NCBI RefSeq assembly: GCF_030413635.1
Contig: NZ_CP129235.1
Span: 3,915,505 to 3,979,504, forward strand
Direction: 5' to 3'
Source of the DNA: Planococcus shenhongbingii
Lineage (GTDB): Bacteria > Bacillota > Bacilli > Bacillales_A > Planococcaceae
DNA length: 64,000 nucleotides
In this document: one piece after another, positions 17,126 through 25,122 of the stretch
How positions within the stretch are numbered: the first letter of the stretch is position 1
Layout of the letters: every line of letters starts with the position of its first letter
Notes under the pieces: model-generated
The model's input: only the letters and a program-made list of their open reading frames with translations
Told to the model about the DNA's origin: nothing
Databases searched by the model: none
Position numbers and translations under genes: made by a program

Positions 17126-18232
17126 CTAATTACTCTTTATACCGGCTCCGCATAAAGGAAACACTACTTTTTGTTCTTTTAATTCAGGATACTTCTCTAA
17201 GTATTGCAGATATCCGGCGTAATTAGCTGCCGATGTGATTTCAACATAGATTCCTTTTAACGCAAGCTCATTTCTCGCATCCATAATACTTTCCTCAGAT
17301 ACGCCGATTATATCACCGCCTGAATCCCGGATAGCTTGTAAAATTTCTGTTCCTCTGGCGGGTGCTGAAATGGCAATGCCTTCCGCTATAGTTCCTGAAT
17401 TTTTGATAGCATCAACTGTATTTCTTCCTTCAGCAAAAGCATGCAGGACGGGTGCACAAGCTTCTGCCTGCACAGCAAGAAGCTTAGGCATTTTCGCAAT
17501 TTGGCCACTTGCCATTAATTCTTGCAAGGCAATATAAGCTCCCATCAGCAATGTTCCATTTCCGACTGGAATAATGAATGCATCCGGCAATTCGCCATTC
17601 ATTTGTTCGAAAACTTCATAAACATACGTTTTTGTACCTTCCCAAAAGATGGGATTGTATATATGGCTAGCATAAAATGAATTTGTTTTTTCCACCATGG
17701 CGATTGCCGCTTTTGCTGTATCTTCTCTCGTTCCCGGAATTTTATGAATGACAGCACCATGTGCTTCGATTTGTTTTATTTTTTTACTGGAGGTGGAATC
17801 CGGAACGAAAATATCACATTGGATTCCTGCTCTGGCCCCGTAAGCAGCAATTGCAGTGCCAGCATTTCCGCTGCTGTCTGCAACGACTCGGTCAATGCCA
17901 AGTTTTTTCGCCATGGCAATGAGCAGTACAGCACCCCGATCTTTAAATGACAGCGTAGGCATATAATATTCAGCTTTTGCATAGACATTTTCGGATAGTT
18001 TGATGAGTGGCGTACCCCCTTCTCCTAATGTAATGTCTTCCCACACATCTTCCTCTTCAAATGGCAGTGAATCGATGTATTTCCAGAGTGAATGATTTCG
18101 CGAGATGGAAGTTTCGCAAAAATCAATTGCCTTTTTCTCATATTCCAGGTTCAACAGCTTTCCGCAATCGCATTTCCATTTATTGCTTTCCAATGGGTAA
18201 CTGGAACCGCAGCCGGAACAAATATAGTTCAT
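17126..18232 (-). CDS. Threonine synthase-like fold-type II PLP enzyme
   Basis: A 368-aa PLP-dependent enzyme of the threonine synthase/serine-threonine dehydratase superfamily. The N-terminus holds a small zinc ribbon (CSGCG then CDCGK). The PLP lysine is in SFKDRG near residue 98. SSGNAG near 123 binds the cofactor ring, and PVGNGT near 225 the phosphate. It is shorter than biosynthetic threonine synthases, and no hom or thrB is adjacent, so a catabolic beta-elimination or replacement is more likely. It starts at ATG 18232, with AGAGG 8 bases upstream inside the end of ridA, so the genes are translationally coupled. The first codon of the longer frame is TTG and is not needed. Confidence 0.8.
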   Translation of the reverse strand: MNYICSGCGSSYPLESNKWKCDCGKLLNLEYEKKAIDFCETSISRNHSLWKYIDSLPFEEEDVWEDITLGEGGTPLIKLSENVYAKAEYYMPTLSFKDRGAVLLIAMAKKLGIDRVVADSSGNAGTAIAAYGARAGIQCDIFVPDSTSSKKIKQIEAHGAVIHKIPGTREDTAKAAIAMVEKTNSFYASHIYNPIFWEGTKTYVYEVFEQMNGELPDAFIIPVGNGTLLMGAYIALQELMASGQIAKMPKLLAVQAEACAPVLHAFAEGRNTVDAIKNSGTIAEGIAISAPARGTEILQAIRDSGGDIIGVSEESIMDARNELALKGIYVEITSAANYAGYLQYLEKYPELKEQKVVFPLCGAGIKSN

Positions 18233-18234
18233 CC

Positions 18235-18630
18235 TCAATCCCTCTTTTCCCCGCTGATATAAGCAACTGCCTCAAGTTCAATTGAATATCCATAATGCAG
18301 CTGATTCGTGGGCACAACAGCACGCGCTGGCTTATGCTCACCGAAATACTGTTTATATAATGAATCTACGGCATTCCATAAAGAAATATCTGAAATGTAA
18401 ATAGTGACCTTCATGATATCTTCTCTTTTAGCACTCGCTGCTTTTAAAATGTGGTCTAGATTTGCTAATACTTGTTTTGTTTCGACCGCGATATCCCCAC
18501 TGCTTCCTTCTCCCGTAAAAGGGTCGACTGGCAGCTGGCCTGAAACGAATAGAAAGTTGCCTTGTTGTGTGGCTGCTGAATAATGGCCCGGATTCGCTTT
18601 CGCCCCATCAATTGAAATGAATTTCATCAT
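18235..18630 (-). CDS. RidA-family reactive intermediate deaminase
   Basis: A 131-aa RidA/YjgF/UK114 protein. Such proteins hydrolyse the enamine/imine intermediates (for example 2-aminoacrylate) that PLP-dependent dehydratases release. It has SGQLPVDP near residue 32, the catalytic arginine in KPARAVVPT near 105 and the GYSIELEAVAY end block. Its stop overlaps the ribosome-binding region of the next PLP-enzyme gene, so the proteins are made together. AAGGAG lies 7 bases before the ATG at 18630. Confidence 0.9.
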   Translation of the reverse strand: MMKFISIDGAKANPGHYSAATQQGNFLFVSGQLPVDPFTGEGSSGDIAVETKQVLANLDHILKAASAKREDIMKVTIYISDISLWNAVDSLYKQYFGEHKPARAVVPTNQLHYGYSIELEAVAYISGEKRD

Positions 18631-18691
18631 TAGATTTCTCCTTAGAATTTATTTTATAAATCGGATAAAATTTTATAAGATCTGAAAAAAT

Positions 18692-19360
18692 TTATACAAC
18701 TTTCTCTGAGCTACTGCTTTTCCCTTTAATTTCTTCGATATAGCTATAGACCGTTACTTTGGAGATATTCAATTTTTCAGCTACTTTGTCAATTGTTCCG
18801 CGTATTAAGAAAACCCCTTTTTCTTCCATAAAACGAATCATCTCGACCTTTTCATCCCGCCGTAGTTTTTCCAGTGGTTTATCCCCTATGATTTTGTCGA
18901 TTAATTCATCGGCGATTTCCCGTATGTGCTCCATTTCACTAAGGTTTTCTTGCTTAGGAACAGATTTCGGAAATTGATTGGGGTTGGCTGGAATCATCTT
19001 GCTTAACCAGTTGATATTCTCCGTAATGGCCGTGGTATCAACATTGATGCATAGCGCCCCCATTACTTTTTTTTCTTGATCCCTGATGAGCAATGTAGAA
19101 GATTTTATCGTTCTGCCATCTTCCGTTTGAAAATAATAATTTGCTGAAAAATCATTCGTGAAGTTTTGGGAAAGCAATACTTCTGTAATGAGGTGGTCAA
19201 AGCTTTGTCCTACTTTTCTGCCCGTTACATGGTTGTTAACTGTATAAACAACTGAGTTTTGTGGGACTGTTAAATCATGCACTACAACTTCGCAATCTTG
19301 GCCAAAAGTTTTTGCAATGACCTCTGCTATCGGAATATATGTCTCAAGTATCTTGTGCAT
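18692..19360 (-). CDS. YheO/DauR-like PAS-HTH transcriptional regulator
   Basis: A 222-aa regulator with an N-terminal YheO-type PAS domain (residues about 5-115, with GQDCEVVVHDL and MGALCINVD). A C-terminal helix-turn-helix (KVAEKLNISKVTVYSYIEEI) ends the protein. The family includes DauR, the D-arginine utilisation repressor of Pseudomonas, so it probably senses an amino acid or derivative handled by the two PLP enzymes downstream. It is the first gene of the operon. GAGGAG precedes the ATG. The 61-base gap to ridA is very AT-rich and may hold a second promoter. Confidence 0.85.
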   Translation of the reverse strand: MHKILETYIPIAEVIAKTFGQDCEVVVHDLTVPQNSVVYTVNNHVTGRKVGQSFDHLITEVLLSQNFTNDFSANYYFQTEDGRTIKSSTLLIRDQEKKVMGALCINVDTTAITENINWLSKMIPANPNQFPKSVPKQENLSEMEHIREIADELIDKIIGDKPLEKLRRDEKVEMIRFMEEKGVFLIRGTIDKVAEKLNISKVTVYSYIEEIKGKSSSSEKVV

Positions 19361-19458
19361 TGTAAAACTCCTCTCTGCTTTTCATCTATAGTTAACACAC
19401 TATATAATTTTTTATACGAAATCAATAGATTTTTATATTTATAAGAAAAATTAGATAT

Positions 19459-19568
19459 TTTTATTGGCATTAACTGATTTGGTTCGTCTTGTGTTCTATA
19501 AAGGAATCGATGCAGCAGCGGTCGAAGAAGCCGCAGAGATCATATTGGCTTTAGATAAAATCATTTAA
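19459..19568 (+). pseudogene. Possible C-terminal gene fragment
   Basis: A short open frame ends in TAA and reads like the tail of a protein (ALTDLVRLVFYK then GIDAAAVEEAAEIILALDKII). It has no start codon with a ribosome-binding site, and a stop codon lies just upstream. A G+C-rich hairpin (GGCGC/GCGCC near 19574-19599) and a terminator follow, as expected after a real gene. The parent family is not recognised. Confidence 0.35.
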
Positions 19569-19647
19569 AGTTAAGGCGCTACCGTCCTGAGTGCTGCGCC
19601 AGAGTCATTACAAAAAATCATCGGGTTTAAAGCAAGGAACGAAATAG

Positions 19648-19684
19648 AGCCTGCATCCTTTTGGGATGCAGGCTCCTTCTTTTA
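19648..19684 (+). terminator. Orphan terminator
   Basis: AGCCTGCATCC pairs perfectly with GGATGCAGGCT and is followed by CCTTCTTTT. The only coding trace on the plus strand before it is the fragment at 19459-19568, which it may once have served. Confidence 0.75.
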
Positions 19685-19773
19685 CCGCCAATTTATTAAA
19701 TTCTATAGTAACAACTAAACGAGAGGAATCACTTGCTGTTGCTTTCGATTCCATACTTTCCTGCTTGATGTAG

Positions 19774-19851
19774 TAGTAAAATCCGTGTTGTGTGCAAAAA
19801 AAGAGTGTTCAAAGCTATAGTTCAGCTTTTGACACTCTTTTATTATAACAA
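19774..19851. repeat. Family-3 repeat with hairpin, copy 1
   Basis: About 78 bases, nearly identical to 26338-26419. A conserved lead, TAAAATCCGTGTTGTG, is followed by a hairpin, with GAGTGTTCAAAGCT pairing with AGCTTTTGACACTC, flanked by A and T runs. It can act as a bidirectional terminator and lies just past the mmuM stop. Confidence 0.7.
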
Positions 19852-19911
19852 TAGTTGGGATAAATAAAGACATCAGGCTCTCTATACCTTTTCCTGGTGC
19901 CTTTTTGGCTA

Positions 19912-20886
19912 TTATTTTTCCGTATTACGTCCCCATGCAGCAATGGCTGAAATATCCTCTGGGGTTGTTCTGCAACAACCTCCAATCAGTTGAGCTCCAG
20001 CGTTATACCATCGTTGTGTATTAGAGGCAAAGTGATTTGTTGAAGACTCTTCCCCCCATGTCTTGCTTATGGCGTCATACTCTTCACCGGAATTCGGATA
20101 AACAATTACCGGTTTGGAAGTTCGGCTTTTTACTTCTCCAATCAGCGTTTCTATAAAATCGGGTGCTGAACAATTAATGCCGATTGCAGCTGCTTGCTGT
20201 TCTTTATCCAACCATTCCGCACAACTGGAAATTCTTTCTCCATCGCTTATGTGGCGGCCATCCTTGGCACTAAAGCTGAACCAGGCATAAACCTCCGGGA
20301 ATTCCTTCAGCACCTCTAGAATGGCTTTAGCTTCTATCAGGCATGGGAGGGTTTCACACGCTAAAATATCGGCCCCTGCTTCCACCAATGCCCTGATTCG
20401 CTCTTGGTGAAAAGCGACCAATTCACTTTCGCTGATAGAATAATTACCGCGATATTCAGAGCCATCCGACAGAAAAGCACCATATGGACCTACAGAAGCC
20501 GCAACTAAAGGTTTCGGCCTGTTGGATTTATCATTTAACGCTGCCCAAAATTCATTACGGGCCTCTGCTGCAATTTGAACAGACTTTTTGATCAATCCAA
20601 TTGCCTCTTCCCCAGTTAATCCTCTTTCCTGATACCCTTTAATAGTTGCCTGATAGCTGGCAGTAATCGCACAATCCGCTCCCGCTTCAAAATAACTCAT
20701 ATGCACCTGCTTGATCAGCTTAGGATCCTCCATCAATACTTTTGCGGACCACAAGCGATCGTTCAAATTACAGCCATGATTCTCAAGCTCTGTGGCCATG
20801 GCACCATCAAGAATCACGACAGGAAATCTATTCAAAATCTGCTCTATCGGGTTCAATCCAAACATCCTTCCTCTATCCAAGCTCAT
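19912..20886 (-). CDS. mmuM: Homocysteine S-methyltransferase
   Basis: About 324 aa. It transfers a methyl group from S-methylmethionine (or SAM) to homocysteine to form methionine, using zinc. The N-terminal ILDGAMATELE block and GINCSAP (near residue 240, first zinc Cys) are present. The pair GGCCRTTPEDI near the C-terminus supplies the other two zinc cysteines. The start is ambiguous. ATG 20886 has a GGTGA just upstream; ATG 20865, after GAGGAAGG, gives the N-terminus more usual for this family. It lies at the end of a SAM-riboswitch operon behind an ABC transporter, which fits S-methylmethionine or methionine salvage. Confidence 0.9.
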   Translation of the reverse strand: MSLDRGRMFGLNPIEQILNRFPVVILDGAMATELENHGCNLNDRLWSAKVLMEDPKLIKQVHMSYFEAGADCAITASYQATIKGYQERGLTGEEAIGLIKKSVQIAAEARNEFWAALNDKSNRPKPLVAASVGPYGAFLSDGSEYRGNYSISESELVAFHQERIRALVEAGADILACETLPCLIEAKAILEVLKEFPEVYAWFSFSAKDGRHISDGERISSCAEWLDKEQQAAAIGINCSAPDFIETLIGEVKSRTSKPVIVYPNSGEEYDAISKTWGEESSTNHFASNTQRWYNAGAQLIGGCCRTTPEDISAIAAWGRNTEK

Positions 20887-20897
20887 TTCACCATTTT

Positions 20898-21638
20898 TTA
20901 ATTGGTTCTGATTGCTTTGCTTAAAAATTGCTTCGTTCTCTCAACTTTAGGATCATTAAAAAGTTGTTCAGCTGTTCCTTCTTCAACAATGAGGCCATCT
21001 TCCATGAAAATGACGCGGTCTGAAATGTCACGTGCAAAATTCAGTTCATGTGTCACAATAAGCATCGTATTTCCTTCCTTGGCTACCTTTTTGATCGTTG
21101 CCAAAACTTCATCAACCAGTTCTGGATCAAGTGAGGAAGTCGGTTCATCAAACAATAGGACTTCCGGATTGAGTGCAAGTGCACGAGCAATCCCAACCCG
21201 TTGCTGCTGCCCGCCTGAAAGTTGTGCAGGGTAGTGGCTTAACCTATTCGCTAAACCTACCCTTTCTAAAATTTCAATACTTCTTTTCTTAGCTTCAACT
21301 TTATGTATTTTCTTGACACTGGTTAAACCGACCATCACATTTTGCAGAACGGTAAAATTCTTGAATAGATGGTATTGCTGAAAGACCATCCCTGTCGAAT
21401 TTCTTAAAGAAACGATATCTGCTTTACTCGCTGTTTCAGCATCTACTCTTTTATCGTTGATTTCAACAATTCCGCCGCTAGGCTGCTCCAAAAAATTAAT
21501 ACACCGCAATAATGTTGATTTACCTGAACCGCTTGGCCCTAAAATGGCAACCACTTCACCTTTGGCAACTGTAAGGTTTATCCCTTTCAGCACATGCTGG
21601 TTACCGTAATATTTATGGATATTTTCCAATTTGATCAT
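20898..21638 (-). CDS. Amino-acid ABC transporter, ATP-binding protein
   Basis: A 246-aa ATPase of the polar amino acid uptake (GlnQ/HisP/TcyC) type. It has Walker A GPSGSGKST near residue 33, the Q-loop VFQQYHLF, the signature LSGGQQQRVGIARAL near 142, Walker B VLLFDEPTS and the switch His in VTHEL. It energises uptake by the permease and lipoprotein encoded upstream. Its ATG overlaps the permease stop by four bases (ATGA), so the subunits are translationally coupled. Confidence 0.93.
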   Translation of the reverse strand: MIKLENIHKYYGNQHVLKGINLTVAKGEVVAILGPSGSGKSTLLRCINFLEQPSGGIVEINDKRVDAETASKADIVSLRNSTGMVFQQYHLFKNFTVLQNVMVGLTSVKKIHKVEAKKRSIEILERVGLANRLSHYPAQLSGGQQQRVGIARALALNPEVLLFDEPTSSLDPELVDEVLATIKKVAKEGNTMLIVTHELNFARDISDRVIFMEDGLIVEEGTAEQLFNDPKVERTKQFLSKAIRTN

Positions 21639-22357
21639 GCAGCAATCCCTCTTTCATATCTGCGAGCCCGTTTCTCGATTTTCACGAGCAATCGCTCTAC
21701 TGCTATACAAAGAATCCAGTAGACAATCGATACCGCGATATACACTTCAAAGAATGCTAACCCGCGGGAACCGAGAATTTTGGCTTGCCCCATAATGTCT
21801 ATAACGCCAATAATGAAAACAAGAGAGGTATCTTTGATGGTGCTGATAAACATATTTCCAAGGTTAGGTATGGCTACTGTCAGAGCCTGCGGGAAAATGA
21901 TTTTAAGCATCATCTGTGCAGGGCTCATGCCTATCGATTTAGCGGCTTCAAACTGCCCGCGATCAACCGATTCAATAGCGGAACGGATCGTTTCGGACAA
22001 GTATGCTCCCAGATTCACGGAAAACGCCAATAGCGCATAAACTTCAGGTGGAATGCTGTTGACGTCCGCCGATTGGAGCCAGCCGTATTCGATCTGCAAA
22101 TAATAAATAATTTTCGGTATGCCATAAAATACAAGATAGATCTGAACCAATAAAGGGGTTCCTCTGATAAAAGATACGTAAATGGATGAAATCACCCTTA
22201 ATACCGGGATCCGGTAAATTTTGATGAGGGCGGTAGTCACGCCAATAAACAAGCTTAAAATCAATGAACCTACCGCAATCCCTATGGTGATGGGCAGCCG
22301 TGAAATAATTGCCGGAAAGCTTTCTATTAAAAAATTGATATCCAGTAAATTCTCCAT
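21635..22357 (-). CDS. Amino-acid ABC transporter, permease
   Basis: A 240-aa inner-membrane subunit with about five helices, of the His/Glu/Gln/Arg/opine family. It has the early TPLLVQIYLVFYGIP block near residue 75. The EAA loop reads EAAKSIGMSPAQMMLKIIFPQAL near residue 140, where it contacts the ATPase. It is the second gene of the SAM-riboswitch operon. AGGGG precedes the ATG. The partner genes and riboswitch suggest a methionine-related substrate. Confidence 0.92.
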   Translation of the reverse strand: MENLLDINFLIESFPAIISRLPITIGIAVGSLILSLFIGVTTALIKIYRIPVLRVISSIYVSFIRGTPLLVQIYLVFYGIPKIIYYLQIEYGWLQSADVNSIPPEVYALLAFSVNLGAYLSETIRSAIESVDRGQFEAAKSIGMSPAQMMLKIIFPQALTVAIPNLGNMFISTIKDTSLVFIIGVIDIMGQAKILGSRGLAFFEVYIAVSIVYWILCIAVERLLVKIEKRARRYERGIAA

Positions 22358-22378
22358 TGTCTCTTCCCCTCCACAAAC

Positions 22379-23194
22379 CTATTCAGGGATGTACTCTCCG
22401 CCAGTCCATTTTTTCGATAGTTCAACTAAAGTGCCATCTTGCTTGAGTTCTTCCAAAATGGGATCAATCAGTGCCTTCAATTCTTCGCCCTGCTCCCCAT
22501 TTTTCAATACGATTCCCATATCATCATTAACCAAAGGCTGGCCGACAATTTCAACGTCCAAATCATTCTTCTCCAAGACTGCATTAATCATGATCGGATC
22601 GTTTACATAAGCATCAAGCCGGCCGTTTTGCACATCCTGCAAAATTTCTGAAGGGTTGCCGCTTTCACTGTACTTCAAATCAATCGCTTTTTCTGCTTTT
22701 TTGTTGTACTCCTCAAGCAACAATGTGTAAGAATCTCCCGCTAAAGCGCCGATTTTCTTGCCTTCCAAATCCTCAATGGTTTGAATGTCTTCCCTTCCTG
22801 TTTTCACAGCAATAACGGTTTCCGCTGCAAAATAAGATTCATCGGTGAACAAATACTTTTCCTGGCGTTCCGGAGTTTTTGCGACTTGATCGGCAATTGC
22901 CTGGATTTTATTGGATTCCAGCGCCAGGAACATGCTGTCCCATGGAACGGCGGTGAATTCGAACGTGTAGCCGTCCAATTTCTCATCGACCGCTTTGACC
23001 ACTTCTACATCGTATCCGGTCAGTTCGTTGTTCTCATCCGCAAAAGCAAAAGGCGGATAATCGTTTTGCGTTCCGACCAGAATCACTTGCTCGCCTGTAG
23101 CACTTGCTGCTTCTTTTGACGAACATCCGCTTAGAACGCCGCCTGCGCCTAGCAATAAAACCAGAGAAAGGGATATGTACTGTTTTCTTTTCAT
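22379..23194 (-). CDS. Amino-acid ABC transporter, substrate-binding lipoprotein
   Basis: A 271-aa periplasmic-binding-type protein anchored to the outer face of the membrane. It begins MKRKQYISL and has a lipobox ending LSGC near residue 24, followed by the SBP_bac_3 fold (YPPFAFADENNELTGYDVEVVKAV). I chose the ATG at 23194, with AAAGGAG 7 bases upstream. A longer frame to 23245 would bury the signal peptide. It is the first gene after the SAM riboswitch. The ligand is inferred to be S-methylmethionine, methionine or a sulfur relative. Confidence 0.93.
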   Translation of the reverse strand: MKRKQYISLSLVLLLGAGGVLSGCSSKEAASATGEQVILVGTQNDYPPFAFADENNELTGYDVEVVKAVDEKLDGYTFEFTAVPWDSMFLALESNKIQAIADQVAKTPERQEKYLFTDESYFAAETVIAVKTGREDIQTIEDLEGKKIGALAGDSYTLLLEEYNKKAEKAIDLKYSESGNPSEILQDVQNGRLDAYVNDPIMINAVLEKNDLDVEIVGQPLVNDDMGIVLKNGEQGEELKALIDPILEELKQDGTLVELSKKWTGGEYIPE

Positions 23195-23285
23195 GTTAAA
23201 ACTCCTTTGTTGGTAAAGAGAGTCGCAAAGTTCTTTCATACCCAAAGCTTTGCGCTGCTTGAATGAATGAGGCCAAAAAACACAA

Positions 23286-23424
23286 AAAACCTATTCCGAT
23301 AGGAAATAGGTTTTAATCTAGATCTTATCTTTCAGAGCAAACGCTCTGCAGGAATTAGCACCTCTCATAAAAAATGATGGTTGCTGGACGTCATTGGGCC
23401 TGTCCCTCAGTCTCTCTTGATAAG
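23286..23424 (-). ncRNA. SAM (S-box) riboswitch with terminator
   Basis: Read on the minus strand, the P1 strands CTTATC (23424 side) and GATAAG (23324-23329) enclose the S-box core. The core has AGAG followed by GAGGGAC, then GGCCC-ATGACG, CCAGCAACC and GGTGCTAATTCC, and a CAGAGC/GCTCTG stem. A terminator, ACCTATT/AATAGGT followed by six U residues (23286-23316), comes next. It controls the ABC-mmuM operon: with SAM bound the terminator forms and transcription stops. Confidence 0.95.
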
Positions 23425-23448
23425 TTATTTAATTTTTACATAATACAG

Positions 23449-23477
23449 ATAGTATTTTACATTGCCCGTTCTGTCAA
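23449..23477 (-). promoter_or_regulatory. Sigma-A promoter of the SAM-riboswitch operon
   Basis: On the minus strand a perfect TTGACA (23477-23472) is followed after 17 bases by TACTAT (23454-23449). Transcription would start near 23442, about 18 bases before the aptamer. Confidence 0.75.
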
Positions 23478-23641
23478 ATACATTTTTCTCTATTTTGAAT
23501 TTTTATCGCTTATTTTTTATGAAAACAGAAAGAATATGATCGAAATACACGAGCTCATTTTACTGGCCAGCGCTGTAGTTGCGGTTGAAATCTCTGCAAA
23601 GAGGGCTTCCTCTGCCCTACTTCAAAGTTTGAACAGCCCAT

Positions 23642-23670
23642 TTGACAATAATTCGAATCTTAAATACTAT
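23642..23670 (+). promoter_or_regulatory. Sigma-A promoter upstream of solA
   Basis: TTGACA (23642-23647), a 17-base spacer and TACTAT (23665-23670) would start transcription near 23677, about 90 bases before the solA-like ATG. The region 23480-23640 between the two divergent promoters shows no convincing gene. Confidence 0.65.
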
Positions 23671-23768
23671 CTAATAATACTTCTTATGCCTTTTTACTAA
23701 TTCACTTTATGCTGTCCTGACTTTCTGAACAATGGCCCAAATTTAAAAAAGAGCGGAGCGAACTGGCA

Positions 23769-24908
23769 ATGACAAAAGAACCTGTATATGATGTAGCCAT
23801 CGTAGGTGCGGGAACGATGGGAATGGCTGCTGGCGCCTTTTTGGCGAAACAGAATGCAAAGACCCTGCTAATTGATGCCTTCGACCCGCCGCACATTAAC
23901 GGAAGCCATCACGGGGACACCCGCTTGATCCGGCATGCTTATGGTGAAGGCAGACAATACGTGACGCTTGTGAAGCGTGCCCAGCGATTATGGGAGGAGC
24001 TCGAACAGCAGACAGGCTACAAAATTTTTGAAAAAACCGGTGTTCTTGGCATTGGCCCGAAAGATTCGCCTTTTCTGCAAGAAACAATCGCGGCCGCTCA
24101 GAAATATGATCTCCCTTTGGAAATCTTAAACGGCCAGGAAATCCAAAGCAGGTGGCCCGGTTTTTCGGTGCCGGACCACTTTATCGGGTGCTTTGAAGCA
24201 GGATCGGGAATCATTTACAGCGAGGCGGCCATCCGGGCTTACAAGGAAACCGCTCTTAAAAACGGTGCGAATCTTGTCCCCAATACACCCGTTCGGCACA
24301 TCGATGTGAATAATGCAAATGGGATAAAAATTTCAACCGACCATACTCTCTTTTATGCAAAAAAAGTAATTATCACTGCCGGTGCCTGGGCCGCAAAGTT
24401 ATTGCCGGAGTTAAGCCTTCCGATTCAGCCGACACGCAAAGCCGTCGGCTGGTTTGATGCACCTTCCGATCTGTTCAGCGGTGCCAAATTTCCAGCCTTC
24501 TTTATCGAGGACGGTGATAAAAAAGCTTATGGTTTCCCTAATTTGAATGGTGCCGGCCTCAAAATCGGAAAATCGGATGGCGGGCAGTCGATTGACCCGG
24601 ACGTGCATACCCAGAACTTCGGACTGTATGAAAGCGATGAAGGCGACTTAAGGCATATGCTTCAAACCTATATGCCGGAAGCAAACGGCACATTGAATCA
24701 AGGAAAAACCTGTCTGTATACAAACTCGCACGACCATGATTTTATCGTTGATTATCATCCAGACCATCCGCAAGTCATTTTTGCCTGCGGCTTTTCGGGG
24801 CATGGCTTTAAATTCGGCAGCGCGATGGGAGAAGTATTGAGCCAAATGGCTTTGGAAGGCCAAAGCGCCTTTGATATTTCCAGCTTCTCTCTCAAGCGAT
24901 TCAAATAG
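23769..24908 (+). CDS. solA: Monomeric sarcosine oxidase / N-methyl-amino-acid oxidase
   Basis: A 379-aa flavoenzyme that oxidatively demethylates sarcosine or N-methyl-tryptophan-like substrates, giving formaldehyde and hydrogen peroxide. The N-terminal FAD motif is VGAGTMGMAAGAFLA and the SHHGDTRLIRHAY block follows. Cys315 in KTCLYT stands at the covalent FAD position known for monomeric sarcosine oxidase. The C-terminal GFSGHGFKF active-site block is present. The gene is monocistronic, with its own promoter and terminator. Which N-methyl amino acid it prefers is not readable. Confidence 0.88.
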   Translation: MTKEPVYDVAIVGAGTMGMAAGAFLAKQNAKTLLIDAFDPPHINGSHHGDTRLIRHAYGEGRQYVTLVKRAQRLWEELEQQTGYKIFEKTGVLGIGPKDSPFLQETIAAAQKYDLPLEILNGQEIQSRWPGFSVPDHFIGCFEAGSGIIYSEAAIRAYKETALKNGANLVPNTPVRHIDVNNANGIKISTDHTLFYAKKVIITAGAWAAKLLPELSLPIQPTRKAVGWFDAPSDLFSGAKFPAFFIEDGDKKAYGFPNLNGAGLKIGKSDGGQSIDPDVHTQNFGLYESDEGDLRHMLQTYMPEANGTLNQGKTCLYTNSHDHDFIVDYHPDHPQVIFACGFSGHGFKFGSAMGEVLSQMALEGQSAFDISSFSLKRFK

Positions 24909-24946
24909 TGATTTTTCTTATAGCTAATACTTAAGGATACAGACAG

Positions 24947-24978
24947 AAAAAAAGCACCTCTTATGAGATGCTTTTTTT
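24947..24978 (+). terminator. Terminator of solA
   Basis: AAAAAGCACCTC pairs with GAGATGCTTTTT with one bulge, followed by T residues. It lies about 40 bases past the stop. Confidence 0.85.
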
Positions 24979-25047
24979 CATGATTTAATTTGATGAACGA
25001 AGAGAGCCTAAAGAGAATTCGCAACTGTCTTCACCAGTAAACATTTT

Positions 25048-25061
25048 ATTTCCCGGGAAAT
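25048..25061. promoter_or_regulatory. Perfect Noc-binding site (NBS)
   Basis: ATTTCCCGGGAAAT is the exact 14-base palindrome bound by the nucleoid occlusion protein Noc in Bacillus subtilis. It lies in the gap between solA and the DUF4317 gene. The noc gene is in this window (55397-56263). Confidence 0.85.
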
Positions 25062-25122
25062 ATACGATATTTTGAAGCCTTAAGACAGCCTATTTCAATT
25101 AACTGAGGAATTGCTCAAATCC

